Shown: positions 24,899-34,111 of the stretch, in pieces
How the letters are laid out: each line of letters begins with the position of its first letter
Numbering within the stretch: the first letter of the stretch is position 1
Translations under genes and position numbers: made by a program
Notes under the pieces: model-generated
What the model was told of the DNA's origin: nothing
What the model saw: only the letters and a program-made list of their open reading frames with translations
Databases searched by the model: none
Source of the DNA: Lachnospiraceae bacterium
GTDB lineage: Bacteria > Bacillota > Clostridia > Lachnospirales > Lachnospiraceae
Length of the DNA stretch: 47,820 nucleotides
Direction of reading: 5' to 3'
Assembly: GCA_017424235.1 (NCBI GenBank)
Contig: JAFPAQ010000223.1
Span: forward strand, 1-47,820

Positions 24899-25480
24899 CT
24901 ATGCTACTTCTATTCCATAATGACCACACAATGCTGCAAGTCCGCCCTGGAAACCACTTCCGATTGCGTTGAATTTCCACTCTCCGTTATGACGATATAA
25001 TTCACCTACTACTACAGCAGTTTCAATTGAGAAATCTTCTCCAAGATCATATCTTATTATCTCATTTCCGGTTGTGTCATCAACGATTCTGATAAATGCG
25101 TTTGATACCTGTCCAAAATTCTGACGTCTGACATCTGAATCATAAATTGTAACTGTGAATGCTATTCTTGATACATTTGCAGGAACCTGAGACATATCTA
25201 CAAAGATCTGTTCATCATCACCTTCACCGGAGCCTGTAAGGTTATCTCCCATATGCTTTACACAGCCTGTATGGTGTTCAAGATTACCATAAAAAATGAA
25301 TTCCTTCTCTGTTGGACATTTTCCATTCTCTCCAAGCATGAACGCTGCTGCATCAAGGTCAAAATCTGCTCCCGAATCAAATGCATTTACGTCCCATCCA
25401 AGACCTACCATGATTTTTGTAAGACTTGGGTTTCCTTTTGTAAGATCTACCTTCTGTCCTTTTTGTAAACTAATTGCCAT
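24899..25480 (-). CDS. TerD-family stress protein
   Basis: 193 residues, canonical Ter[124 protein letters not shown]. Metal loops are intact. Strong AGGAGG before the start suggests it is the best translated of the three. First TerD of the cluster, 73 bases after telA. In Bacillus the comparable genes are yceD/yceE. Confidence 0.95.
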   Translation of the reverse strand: MAISLQKGQKVDLTKGNPSLTKIMVGLGWDVNAFDSGADFDLDAAAFMLGENGKCPTEKEFIFYGNLEHHTGCVKHMGDNLTGSGEGDDEQIFVDMSQVPANVSRIAFTVTIYDSDVRRQNFGQVSNAFIRIVDDTTGNEIIRYDLGEDFSIETAVVVGELYRHNGEWKFNAIGSGFQGGLAALCGHYGIEVA

Positions 25481-25553
25481 ATTTATATCCTCCTTAAATA
25501 AAAAGAATTGTACCTGTTCACACCACTATTTTGTGATTTCTATTTTGCAATTT

Positions 25554-26723
25554 CTATTTTCTTATACTGTCAGGGTTCGGCATATGATAAAGTCTGTTAA
25601 ACTCAGCCTTGATATTTTCAAGTCTTGCCTGATCCTCAATACGCTTCTGATGTGCATCCTGCTGGATACGTCTTGTCTCTTCAATACCGGTTACAATAGT
25701 TCTCCAGGTTGTTTCAAGAGTTTCTATCTTAATTGAGCTTCCTGATGCAAGCTGTGCAGTCATCTTAGACTGTTCAACTGTATTTCTTGCATTCTTTATA
25801 AGCATCTCATTTGTCTTCTCATCAAGTGCAGACAAAGCCTCTGCCTGAACTCTCTGACGCTTAAGCATTATAGCCTGTGCAAGAGCCTGCTTAAATACAG
25901 GTAAAGTGATGATAAATGCAGAATTTATCTTTCTTACAAGATTCATATTACTGAATTCCATTGTCTTGATCATCGGAATAGACTGCATTGCAACACTTTC
26001 TGCTGTTCTTAAATCCTGTGTTCTCTGCTCAAGCATTGAAAGCGCCTGCTGTAAACTCTGAAGCTCAAACTGTATTGAATTATCACCTGTAGCCTGCATA
26101 TCCTGCTCTCTTTGGGAAATATATGCTTCTAGTTCTCTACAGCCCTGTTCACCTGCAAGTATGTATTTGACAAGTTCATGATAATAGCCTACATTTGCCT
26201 CAAAAAGAGTTTCAAGCTTGCGATTTGACTCTTTTATTTCAGATTCATATTTCTTAAGCTCTACATATATCTTGTCTACTTCCTGTCCCATTGTATGGTA
26301 CTTGTCAAGAATCTTTTCAATCTGTTTTGTAAGCTTTCCAAAAAGCTTGTTAAACATACCCGGATTTTCTTTTATCTCATCAATATCAAACTGATCCATT
26401 ATCTTTGCAAGAGTTTTTAATAACTCTCCTGAATCATTTATCTGTGACATGTTCATACTGTTAAGTACTACGTCGGAAGCCTTTGATATATTTTCGGCTA
26501 CCTCTCCACCAAATGTAACGATTGTCTCAAGGTTATAAACCTCAATCTGGCTTGCAATGTTGTCTACCTCCTGTGAACCCACAAGAGTCTCAGTCATCTG
26601 CTTTCTGTCATCAACAATGCTGTACTCCTCAACAACAGCCACCTCATTTTTTTGCTCAACATCTACCACTGTCTGTGGCATTGAAGCTGCCATAGCTTCA
26701 GGTTTCTTAAAATCTAAGCCCAT
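25554..26723 (-). CDS. TelA-family protein (toxic anion resistance, YceH-like)
   Basis: 389 residues, soluble and almost wholly helical, with long coiled coils (about 130-330; QQALSMLEQRTQDLRTAESVAMQSIPMIKTME and ALAQAIMLKRQRVQAEALSALDEKTNEMLIKNA). These match the TelA/KlaA family, whose B. subtilis member YceH is coded beside the TerD-like YceC-E. No enzymatic motif. Probably a cytosolic scaffold; despite the family name, direct tellurite detoxification is not shown. The start follows AAGGAG at 11 bases. Lies 31 bases after the YceG-like gene. Confidence 0.93.
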   Translation of the reverse strand: MGLDFKKPEAMAASMPQTVVDVEQKNEVAVVEEYSIVDDRKQMTETLVGSQEVDNIASQIEVYNLETIVTFGGEVAENISKASDVVLNSMNMSQINDSGELLKTLAKIMDQFDIDEIKENPGMFNKLFGKLTKQIEKILDKYHTMGQEVDKIYVELKKYESEIKESNRKLETLFEANVGYYHELVKYILAGEQGCRELEAYISQREQDMQATGDNSIQFELQSLQQALSMLEQRTQDLRTAESVAMQSIPMIKTMEFSNMNLVRKINSAFIITLPVFKQALAQAIMLKRQRVQAEALSALDEKTNEMLIKNARNTVEQSKMTAQLASGSSIKIETLETTWRTIVTGIEETRRIQQDAHQKRIEDQARLENIKAEFNRLYHMPNPDSIRK

Positions 26724-26754
26724 CTCAATATTACTCCTTTTCTATATTTATATA

Positions 26755-29037
26755 CTAATACTTATTTCTGCCAAACAAAACATCAACAAAAGAACGCTTA
26801 GTTCCCTGTGGTACCAGCATCGAATCTGCTATCTTCACATCATACTTATATTCGCCAATCTGATGCTCCTCCATTATCATGCGGTTAAAATATTTCTCCA
26901 CATTCTGATATCCTGTCGGTATAAAGAAAAGTATATCAAATCCCACCAGATTTAAAAATGCTATAAGAATAGAATCCTCAAGAGTTATCATTCTTTCAGT
27001 AGTATTTATATAAATCAATTTTGGATTTGTCTTTGTAAAATCAAACTTTTGAATAAGTCGTACCACATCCATATTCATATTTAATATGGTTGAGACAATT
27101 GTATATTCGGTACCGTTTTCAAAAGTTCCTTTTATATTTCTGCTATCTATAAGAAGCTGCAGCTTATCTAAAATGTAGTCCTGCATCTCCTCACGCAAAA
27201 ATCCATACTGATAATCTCTGCAATTCTTAATGGCACTTTTTTGTACCTTTCCATTCTTGAAAAAGTCTGTAGCATGCTGCTTCATAGGATTAGGTGCCAT
27301 ATTCTTAATATAATCTTTATCATTTATCACTATCGTATCTGCAGTTATCAGATCCCTTATTCCATTTGTATATGACTTGGAAGCAGTCATATTCACACCG
27401 GAAATCTTTGCAAATATAACAGGAATCGTGACAACATTATTTGAAGTGTCAAAATTCGGTCTGTACTTAAGCTCCTGCTTCCAAAGCAGCTCTATTTCCT
27501 CATACATGGTCTGAAGAGAAATAATATTAGCTTTGCCAAACTGTTGGTTTCTATACATTCCCGTATCCTGATACATTATTGAGTCAAGCTCTCTCTCAGC
27601 ATGATATGCAACTGTACCCATGTGCAAATCTGTCGATTCTCTTGGATAACGGCTGACTTCAAGACTTGTATCATATTTTTTGTTAAAAAGGAATTTATCT
27701 TCAAGTACGCTTTTTACATTAAGATTTGGAGCAAACACCACTACATCAACAGGCATTCTTGATAACAGCCTTATAAACAAAGCTTCATTATCAGTCTGAA
27801 CTGCTCCCATCATCATAAATACCGATATCTCTGTACTCTTCCAGCTTCCAAAAAGCTCTGAATAATATCTCTTAAGCCAGCAGAGTATATTTACTGCCTT
27901 TCCAACAAGCTTGTTTATATTCATGCCATCCAGTTTAGACTGCTCCAGCATCAGGTCAACAAAAGCCTTGTTTGCCAGTCGCTTTAATTCAGCATTTGAA
28001 ATAAATGACAGATTTGCACAAAGATCGAGTATCATCTGGTCATATTTTTGATAGTTCTTTCTATTTATAGTATTTATCTCATCAGGTGTTGGCTTTTGAA
28101 TATCGCCATCCTGAATAACTACTTTTCTCTTATTGTTTTTTAATGAAAGCTGTAACTGATACAGGTCATTTAAATAAGTAAGCTTATCCTCAACACCTTC
28201 TAATAGGAAGAAACAGTTGTAAAAGCAATTAGGATCTGTACCTCTTTGCTGAACAGGAGTCTGAATATTTTCAAGCACCTTTGTATTTATCCATGCATTT
28301 GTACAATTCACAGTCTGGGGCTTGGCTCCATACAATCTTTCATTGTTAAATGCTTCCTGTATTTCATTTACTATTGCCCTGATATTGAAATCTTTAGGAA
28401 ATTCATTTAAGCTTTTTCCTGCCGGAGTATAACTTTCAGATAAAACAGAGGTCGGGTCAAGCTTAAGATAATCTGTATCTCCATTATATTGAAGCATGAC
28501 CACATCACAGCCTGCATTTGATAAAATAGATATAAGCTTCAATTCATAATTACTTATTGAGCCCTCATACAGTATCTTGGGCACTGCATTTGCCCCCAGC
28601 TGATTTACCACTCTCTCAAATTTATAATAAAGCCAGCACATATATTTTATATATGCATTTTTTATCATTGCTTCATTTTTACCCTGTCTTTGCATATCCA
28701 AAAGATTCTGCAATATAGATCCGGCAACACTTTCTCTTTGATAGTCATTCATTCGCGGAAGCCATTTTTTTAGACTTGCATTTATAAATGGCATATTCAT
28801 CTCAAAGGCTTTACCCATGTTCTCTTCATAATATTCCAGATTTTTTTCATCCGGATTGGGTATTTTTCCTTCTATTACTACTCCGGTACGCCTTGCCTGT
28901 TCATAATATTTTCGGATAAAGTCATGTATATCCTTATCATATCCATTAATTCTGTAAAAAAATACACCCTTTTCCTTACGATTACAAAGCTCTAAAAAGT
29001 AATCGTCAAGACTCTGCAACCTTTTGTGTTCAAACAT
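26755..29037 (-). CDS. YceG-like Ter-cluster protein ('biosynthetic module' component)
   Basis: Large cytosolic protein of 760 residues, first gene of the Ter operon. MFEHKRLQSLDDYFLELCNRKEKGVFFYRINGYDKDIHDFI is the conserved opening of the Bacillus YceG family, and the middle (KILYEGSISNYELKLISILSNAGCDVVMLQYNGDTDYL) and end (LVGFDILFFIPTGYQNVEKYFN) repeat an alpha/beta pattern that occurs twice, as if two related halves were joined. The family is placed next to TelA and TerD in Firmicutes and was proposed to belong to a biosynthetic module; the reaction is unknown. It is longer than Bacillus YceG (about 540). GAGG precedes the start. Promoter at 29201-29229. Confidence 0.82.
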   Translation of the reverse strand: MFEHKRLQSLDDYFLELCNRKEKGVFFYRINGYDKDIHDFIRKYYEQARRTGVVIEGKIPNPDEKNLEYYEENMGKAFEMNMPFINASLKKWLPRMNDYQRESVAGSILQNLLDMQRQGKNEAMIKNAYIKYMCWLYYKFERVVNQLGANAVPKILYEGSISNYELKLISILSNAGCDVVMLQYNGDTDYLKLDPTSVLSESYTPAGKSLNEFPKDFNIRAIVNEIQEAFNNERLYGAKPQTVNCTNAWINTKVLENIQTPVQQRGTDPNCFYNCFFLLEGVEDKLTYLNDLYQLQLSLKNNKRKVVIQDGDIQKPTPDEINTINRKNYQKYDQMILDLCANLSFISNAELKRLANKAFVDLMLEQSKLDGMNINKLVGKAVNILCWLKRYYSELFGSWKSTEISVFMMMGAVQTDNEALFIRLLSRMPVDVVVFAPNLNVKSVLEDKFLFNKKYDTSLEVSRYPRESTDLHMGTVAYHAERELDSIMYQDTGMYRNQQFGKANIISLQTMYEEIELLWKQELKYRPNFDTSNNVVTIPVIFAKISGVNMTASKSYTNGIRDLITADTIVINDKDYIKNMAPNPMKQHATDFFKNGKVQKSAIKNCRDYQYGFLREEMQDYILDKLQLLIDSRNIKGTFENGTEYTIVSTILNMNMDVVRLIQKFDFTKTNPKLIYINTTERMITLEDSILIAFLNLVGFDILFFIPTGYQNVEKYFNRMIMEEHQIGEYKYDVKIADSMLVPQGTKRSFVDVLFGRNKY

Positions 29038-29200
29038 ATTCTACCTCAATTCTGTGACATCAACACAACAAATAATATAACAGATATTTCCAAATCATCT
29101 TAAAGCAAGATTAAAATAAGATTAAAAATAAATTAATCAATTACGTGTTAGATAATAATTATGTCTATGCTTATCGTGCATTGTTGATGCCATTAAATGC

Positions 29201-29229
29201 ATTATACTGTAATTTGTCTGAAATTTCAA
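29201..29229 (-). promoter_or_regulatory. Sigma-A promoter of the Ter operon
   Basis: Minus strand TTGAAA (29224-29229), 17-bp spacer, TATAAT (29201-29206). Confidence 0.75.
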
Positions 29230-29254
29230 CAAGAATAGATATAGAGTCGAATAG

Positions 29255-29289
29255 TTTTATGTAAATTTAATAATTAAATTTACATAAAA
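29255..29289. repeat. Perfect 16-bp inverted repeat upstream of the Ter promoter
   Basis: 29255-29270 pairs perfectly with 29274-29289, 3-base spacer TAA, entirely A/T apart from two G/C pairs per arm set. It begins 25 bases upstream of the -35 and touches the tRNA-Gln terminator. Too AT-rich for an efficient terminator; an operator or cruciform is possible. Confidence 0.5.
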
Positions 29290-29317
29290 AAATCAGTAGC
29301 AACTAAACTACTGATTT
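29286..29317 (-). terminator. Terminator of tRNA-Gln
   Basis: AAATCAGTAG (29290-29299) with CTACTGATTT (29308-29317), 8-base loop, then a U run on the minus strand (29286-29292). Confidence 0.85.
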
Positions 29318-29323
29318 AAAGAG

Positions 29324-29396
29324 CAGCGCTACAAGGATTCGAACCTTGAAAATGACGGAGTCAGAGTCCGTTGCCTTACCGTTTGGCGATAGCGCT
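29324..29396 (-). tRNA. tRNA-Gln (anticodon CTG)
   Basis: 73 nt. Acceptor AGCGCTA/TAGCGCT (7 bp), discriminator G, anticodon stem ACGGA/TCCGT with loop CTCTGAC (anticodon CTG, reads CAG), T arm with GGTTCGAATCC. CCA is not encoded. Body sequence is the usual Firmicute tRNA-Gln. Single gene with its own promoter and terminator. Confidence 0.97.
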
Positions 29397-29438
29397 TTAT
29401 TTATTTGTCTGTGCTGTGTTGTCCTCAGCACATGTATT

Positions 29439-29467
29439 AATATACACCAGGTTTTTAAAAAATGCAA
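29439..29467 (-). promoter_or_regulatory. Promoter of tRNA-Gln
   Basis: Minus strand TTGCAT (29462-29467), 17-bp spacer, TATATT (29439-29444), about 43 bases before the mature 5' end. Confidence 0.7.
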
Positions 29468-29523
29468 GTACTTTTTTTACTTTTTTCAAAACTTTTTTCA
29501 AAAAAATTTTTAATCCATTTTTC

Positions 29524-29542
29524 AGGGGCTTTAAAAGCCCCT
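29524..29542 (-). terminator. Hairpin after mfd
   Basis: AGGGGCTTT...AAAGCCCCT, GC-rich 7- to 8-bp stem 4 bases past the mfd stop. The minus-strand tail is not U-rich at once, so it may be a weak or Rho-aided terminator. Confidence 0.5.
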
Positions 29543-29546
29543 AAAA

Positions 29547-32500
29547 CTAATATAAAATCTGCATATCCTTAAGAATAAGATTTGTGTACTTTATCATAAG
29601 CTCTGCTTCCTTTTCCACAAGTCCATTTTTCTTATATCTGAGAATAAAGCAAGGAGTACCCTTGGGGTCAAACTCAAGCACCTTCTGATATTTCTGCATT
29701 AACTTTGGAATATTTTCAACTATTACAGGTGCATAAGGCTCCATATAAAAGGTCACAATTCCTGCTTTTCCTTTTATTTCTGTCACATAGCATTTATGTG
29801 CATTCACCCTGATAAGGGATATCCTTATAAGATTTTCAACAGATTTTGGAATACTTCCAAATCTGTCTTTTAGCTCTTTTCTCATATCATCGCACTCAGC
29901 GTCATTTTCAAGGCATGCTATACGCTTGTAAATATCCAGCTTTTGTACTTCATTCACAATATATTCAGGCGGAATGAAAGCATCTACATCCATATCAATG
30001 GTGGTTGTAAAATCTTCATCTACCCGTTTAGTGCCTTTAAGAGTCTTGACGGCTTCATTTAACATTTTACAGTAAAGATCATAACCAACCGCTTCCATAT
30101 GACCATGCTGTCTCTCTCCCAAAAGATTGCCTGCACCACGTATTTCAAGGTCACGCATCGCTATCTTAAATCCGCTTCCAAGATCAGTAAATTCTTTTAT
30201 AGCCTGAAGCCTCTTCTCCGCAACTTCCTTTAAAAGCTTATCCTTTTTGTACATCAGAAATGCATAAGAGGTACGGTTTGAACGTCCTACACGTCCCCTT
30301 AGCTGGTAAAGCTGGGACAATCCCATATTGTCAGAATCATGAATTATCATGGTGTTTACATTTGATATATCAAGTCCTGTCTCTATAATGGTGGTTGCTA
30401 CAAGTACATCTATCTCTCCATTTATAAAGCTGAACATTATTTTTTCAAGCTCATGCTCCTTCATCTGTCCATGTGCAAATGCCACATTAGCCTCAGGCAC
30501 AAGATTAGCCAGTCTGTTTGTAATGTCACTTATATTATTCACACGATTATAGACATAATAGACCTGACCTTTTCTCGAAAGCTCTCTTATTATAGCTTCT
30601 CTTATCATCTCTTCATTGTATTCCATGACATAGGTCTGAATAGGCTGTCTTTCATTTGGTGCCTCTTCAAGCACACTCATATCACGTATTCCCACCAGAC
30701 TCATATGCAGGGTTCTTGGAATCGGAGTAGCTGTAAGTGTAAGTACATCCACATCTTCTTTTACCTGCTTTATCTTTTCCTTATGACGTACTCCAAATCT
30801 CTGCTCCTCGTCTATTATAAGAAGTCCCAAGTCCTTATATTGGATATCATCAGATAAAAGCCTGTGTGTACCTACTACAATATCTACCATTCCCTTGCGA
30901 AGGTCTTCTATTGTTTTTTTCTGCTGTCCTGCTGTCCTAAAGCGCGAAAGCATATCAACCCTGACTGGAAAATCCTTCATTCTCTGTACAAAGGTATTGT
31001 AATGTTGCTGTGCAAGAATAGTAGTAGGAACCAGATATGCCACCTGTTTGCCGTCCTGAACTGCCTTAAAAGCAGCCCTTATTGCAATCTCTGTCTTGCC
31101 ATATCCTACATCGCCACAGACAAGTCTGTCCATAATGCGTGGACTTTCCATATCATTTTTGGTAGCTTCAATCGCAAGCAGCTGATCGCCTGTCTCTTCA
31201 AACGGAAACATCTCCTCGAACTCCTGCTGCCATACAGTATCCTTACTGAATACAAATCCCTGCTTTTGCTGACGAATGGCATAAAGCTCTACCAGATCCT
31301 TTGCCACCTCATTTACTGCTGATTTTACCTTTGATTTGGTCTTTGACCATTCCTGTGTACCAAGCTTATTAAGCTTTGGCTTTTTGGCTGCATCAGCAGA
31401 AGCATATTTCTGGATAACATCAAGTCCTGTTGCAAGAATATAAAGATTTCCTCCATCTCTGTATCCAATCTTTATATAATCCCTTACTACCTTATCTACC
31501 TCTATCTTCTCGATTCCAAGATAAACGCCAAGCCCATGGTCTTCATGTACAACATAATCTCCAACCTTAAGGTCTTCAAAATTGCTGATTCGTGTACCGC
31601 CACCGTCAAACTTCTTCTTTTTCTTCTTATTATGCTGCTTTCCAAATATGTCAGTTTCAGCTATTACCACCAGCTTAAGAAGAGGATACTCAAATCCCTT
31701 CTGAACCTGACCATGAAAGGTCATAACCTCTCCAGCCTGTAACGCCCTTTCAGTATCTTCAGTGTAAAAAGCAGTAAGCCCTTCATCCATCAAATCATAT
31801 GCAAGACGCTTTGCTCTGGTTGCAGAGGCAGACAAAAGCACCACTCTGTATCCATTTTTCTTAAAGCTCTTAAGATCCTTTACCAGTTCTGCAAAACTGT
31901 TATTATATGAAACAATATTTCTTGAACTTATAGAAAAGCGTTTTTCAAAGCCTATCGCAAATCCCTTAAAGTCCATTGTGGAAAGTGCAAAAATCCTCTC
32001 TCCTTCAAGTCTTGCCATAGTATGCCTGACACCAAAGAGTATATCCATCTGTTTTGGAAGTATATATCCTTTCTGAGCACGATTAGACATACTTTCACGA
32101 AATTCAAGCTCAACTGCGTTTGCATGCTCCGTTATTCTTGCAGGCTCATCTATATAAAAGCAACAGTTCTGCCCCTTAAAAAAATCAATAAATGACATGG
32201 TGTTTTCATAAAAATATCCAATATAGCTTTCCAGATTGATATAATTCTGAAATGAAATAACCTGTTCCTTTAATTCTTCCACCGCTGTTTCAAGTCTGTG
32301 TGCCTCTTCAGGCATTGTATTTTCCCTGAAAAATGCAGCTCTCTCCTTGCAGTCCTTATCAATTTTCCTAAGTCCGTCTTCAAGTTCGTCTCTTGTGACC
32401 AGTATCTCAGTAGCAGGATAAATTGACACCTGTGTCATATTTTCCTCAATTGAGCGCTGACTGAGCACATCAAAGCTTCGAATAGACTCTATCTCGTCAC

Positions 32501-33107
32501 CCCAGAGTTCTATACGTACAGGATTATCAAGTGTCAGGTCATAAATATCAACAATACCACCTCTTATGGAAAATTGTCCCGGAGCTTCAACCTGATAATT
32601 TTTTTCATAGCCCATATTTACAAGCTTCTGTGCCAGTGCTTTTTCATCTATTACAGAATCTCTGGAGATATGAAGCACATTATTTTCGATAACAGACAAC
32701 GGCACACTATGTGCCATTAACGCCGAAAAAGTCGTAACTATTGTAAGCTGCGACTTTGCCTCATGCGTATAAAAATGTTCAAGAATCCTTCTTTGAACCT
32801 CTATTCTGTCTTTTGTAAGCTGATTGCTGTGTATATCTGCCTGATAAAAAATCAGGTCTTTTGCAGGATAATAATAAGTGTCCTTACAATATAACCGGCA
32901 GTCCTGTACAATTTCACGCGCCTTAATATCACTGTAAGTAATTATTATCTTTACATCATATCTGTCTCCATCAAGACCAAAAACTGCATGAACCTTCTGT
33001 GAATCCACACAGCCACTTAAGCTCACCTTGCCCCCATCACAGGCAAGGGCTTTTGCCATTTCTTCATATTCCCCTAATTCTTTAAAGGGTGCAAGTAATG
33101 CATTCAT
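29547..33107 (-). CDS. mfd: Transcription-repair coupling factor Mfd
   Basis: ATP-dependent DNA translocase of 1186 residues that dislodges stalled RNA polymerase and recruits UvrA. Domains in order: UvrB-like N-terminal region (about 1-380), RNA-polymerase-interaction CarD-like domain (about 495-580; GDYVVHEDHGLGVYLGI), superfamily 2 motor with Walker A GDVGYGKTE, DEEQ box (IIDEEQRFGV), TATPIPRT, and QLRGRVGRS, and the C-terminal TRCF domain (about 1030-1140). Length is normal. GAGG precedes the start; pth ends 31 bases upstream, so they share a transcript as in many Firmicutes. Confidence 0.98.
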   Translation of the reverse strand: MNALLAPFKELGEYEEMAKALACDGGKVSLSGCVDSQKVHAVFGLDGDRYDVKIIITYSDIKAREIVQDCRLYCKDTYYYPAKDLIFYQADIHSNQLTKDRIEVQRRILEHFYTHEAKSQLTIVTTFSALMAHSVPLSVIENNVLHISRDSVIDEKALAQKLVNMGYEKNYQVEAPGQFSIRGGIVDIYDLTLDNPVRIELWGDEIESIRSFDVLSQRSIEENMTQVSIYPATEILVTRDELEDGLRKIDKDCKERAAFFRENTMPEEAHRLETAVEELKEQVISFQNYINLESYIGYFYENTMSFIDFFKGQNCCFYIDEPARITEHANAVELEFRESMSNRAQKGYILPKQMDILFGVRHTMARLEGERIFALSTMDFKGFAIGFEKRFSISSRNIVSYNNSFAELVKDLKSFKKNGYRVVLLSASATRAKRLAYDLMDEGLTAFYTEDTERALQAGEVMTFHGQVQKGFEYPLLKLVVIAETDIFGKQHNKKKKKKFDGGGTRISNFEDLKVGDYVVHEDHGLGVYLGIEKIEVDKVVRDYIKIGYRDGGNLYILATGLDVIQKYASADAAKKPKLNKLGTQEWSKTKSKVKSAVNEVAKDLVELYAIRQQKQGFVFSKDTVWQQEFEEMFPFEETGDQLLAIEATKNDMESPRIMDRLVCGDVGYGKTEIAIRAAFKAVQDGKQVAYLVPTTILAQQHYNTFVQRMKDFPVRVDMLSRFRTAGQQKKTIEDLRKGMVDIVVGTHRLLSDDIQYKDLGLLIIDEEQRFGVRHKEKIKQVKEDVDVLTLTATPIPRTLHMSLVGIRDMSVLEEAPNERQPIQTYVMEYNEEMIREAIIRELSRKGQVYYVYNRVNNISDITNRLANLVPEANVAFAHGQMKEHELEKIMFSFINGEIDVLVATTIIETGLDISNVNTMIIHDSDNMGLSQLYQLRGRVGRSNRTSYAFLMYKKDKLLKEVAEKRLQAIKEFTDLGSGFKIAMRDLEIRGAGNLLGERQHGHMEAVGYDLYCKMLNEAVKTLKGTKRVDEDFTTTIDMDVDAFIPPEYIVNEVQKLDIYKRIACLENDAECDDMRKELKDRFGSIPKSVENLIRISLIRVNAHKCYVTEIKGKAGIVTFYMEPYAPVIVENIPKLMQKYQKVLEFDPKGTPCFILRYKKNGLVEKEAELMIKYTNLILKDMQILY

Positions 33108-33138
33108 TATATGCCTCTCATTCCTAAGCTGTTAATCC

Positions 33139-33711
33139 CTATTTTTTACTTCCATTGTATTCATTCATCGCAGCATCAACCTGATCAGTTATCATCAGGT
33201 TCACTGCACCATCTACATCTTTTAAGCTGGTGTTCATAATATCAAGCTCTTCTTTGCCAAAATGCCCCAAAACATAATCAGCAAGATCATATCCCTTAGG
33301 CTTTTCTCCAACCCCGATTTTTATTCTGTTAAAATTATCATGCCCCAGATGTGCGATGATATTTTTTATGCCGTTGTGACCGCCTGCACTTCCTTTTTTC
33401 CTGATTCGAAGCTTGCCTACTTCAAGACTTATATCATCATATATCACAATAAGCTCACAAGTTTCATCTACCTTATAATAATCCACAGCTGCCCTTATTG
33501 CTTCTCCGCTGAGATTCATATAGGTTAATGGCTTCATAAGTATTACTTTTGTACCGTTTATCATGCCTTTACCAAGTATTGCCTTATGCTTTACTTCACT
33601 TACATTTATATTATATGTGTCAGCCAGTGCATCTATTGCCATAAATCCAATATTATGCCTTGTATTCTCATATTCTTTTGTGGGATTTCCCAAACCTGCT
33701 ATAATATACAT
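33139..33711 (-). CDS. pth: Peptidyl-tRNA hydrolase
   Basis: Recycles peptidyl-tRNA released from stalled ribosomes. 190 residues with all family motifs: MYIIAGLGNPTKEYENTRHNIGF (catalytic His in TRHN, Asn in GNP), MKPLTYMNLSG, VIYDDISLEVGKLRIRKKGSAGGHNGIKNI and RIKIGVG. The start at 33711 gives the standard N-terminus and has AGAGGA at 33719-33724; a further ATG 21 codons upstream would add a basic extension without a usable Shine-Dalgarno. Sits between the small DUF6472 gene and mfd in one leftward operon. Confidence 0.95.
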   Translation of the reverse strand: MYIIAGLGNPTKEYENTRHNIGFMAIDALADTYNINVSEVKHKAILGKGMINGTKVILMKPLTYMNLSGEAIRAAVDYYKVDETCELIVIYDDISLEVGKLRIRKKGSAGGHNGIKNIIAHLGHDNFNRIKIGVGEKPKGYDLADYVLGHFGKEELDIMNTSLKDVDGAVNLMITDQVDAAMNEYNGSKK

Positions 33712-33781
33712 TTTTTCATCCTCTATCCTGTCTTGCTTTGACAGTCCTAATATTTTCTTTAATATTTTTAACATCCTTCAC

Positions 33782-33973
33782 TCAAATCTGGTGTCTGACA
33801 ACAGCATATTCATCGCCATTTCTATAGTAAGGACAGCTCTTGTAATGTCCCTCCATCAGACGTACCATATCATCCTCATCCATATCTACTTCACAATAAT
33901 AACATTCATCTTCTTCATCGTATACATTATATGCACACATATCACAATTTGAATATTCCACACTCTTTGCCAT
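33782..33973 (-). CDS. Small Cys-rich protein, DUF6472-like
   Basis: 63 residues, very acidic. Cys10 and Cys13 (NCDMCAYNVYDEED), Cys24 (ECYYCEVDMDEDDMVRLM) and Cys47 (YKSCPYYRNGDEYAVV) suggest a small zinc-binding fold. I recall this as the DUF6472 family of clostridia. Function unknown. AAAGG precedes the start at 9 bases. It leads the pth-mfd operon from the promoter at 34007-34035, so it is expressed constitutively with translation and repair genes; its role there is not known. Confidence 0.82.
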   Translation of the reverse strand: MAKSVEYSNCDMCAYNVYDEEDECYYCEVDMDEDDMVRLMEGHYKSCPYYRNGDEYAVVRHQI

Positions 33974-34006
33974 ATTAATAACCTTTCGTGAAATCTTTTT
34001 TTCCTT

Positions 34007-34035
34007 ATTCTATCAAAGTAAATCATCACATGCAA
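34007..34035 (-). promoter_or_regulatory. Sigma-A promoter of the DUF6472-pth-mfd operon
   Basis: Minus strand TTGCAT (34030-34035), 17-bp spacer, TAGAAT (34007-34012). Confidence 0.7.
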
Positions 34036-34040
34036 TATAT

Positions 34041-34085
34041 AAAAAACAGAGCACCCGAAAGACTTACAGCTTCCAAATGCCCTGC
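34041..34085 (-). terminator. Terminator of spoVG
   Basis: 16 consecutive pairs on the minus strand including several G-U wobbles (34046-34061 with 34070-34085), 8-base loop, then U6 (34041-34046). Confidence 0.85.
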
Positions 34086-34111
34086 TTACCCACATTATCT
34101 TATTCTATTTT

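Larger units (their letters stand above)
29038..29323. other. Leader and upstream region of the Ter operon
   Basis: It contains the Ter promoter (29201-29229), a leader of about 155 bases, direct repeats AAGATTAAAA at 29107-29116 and 29118-29127 (period 11) within that leader, a long AT palindrome (29255-29289) and the tRNA-Gln terminator. No protein gene is seen. 11-bp direct repeats are typical of OmpR-family response regulators; that role is inferred. Confidence 0.5.
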
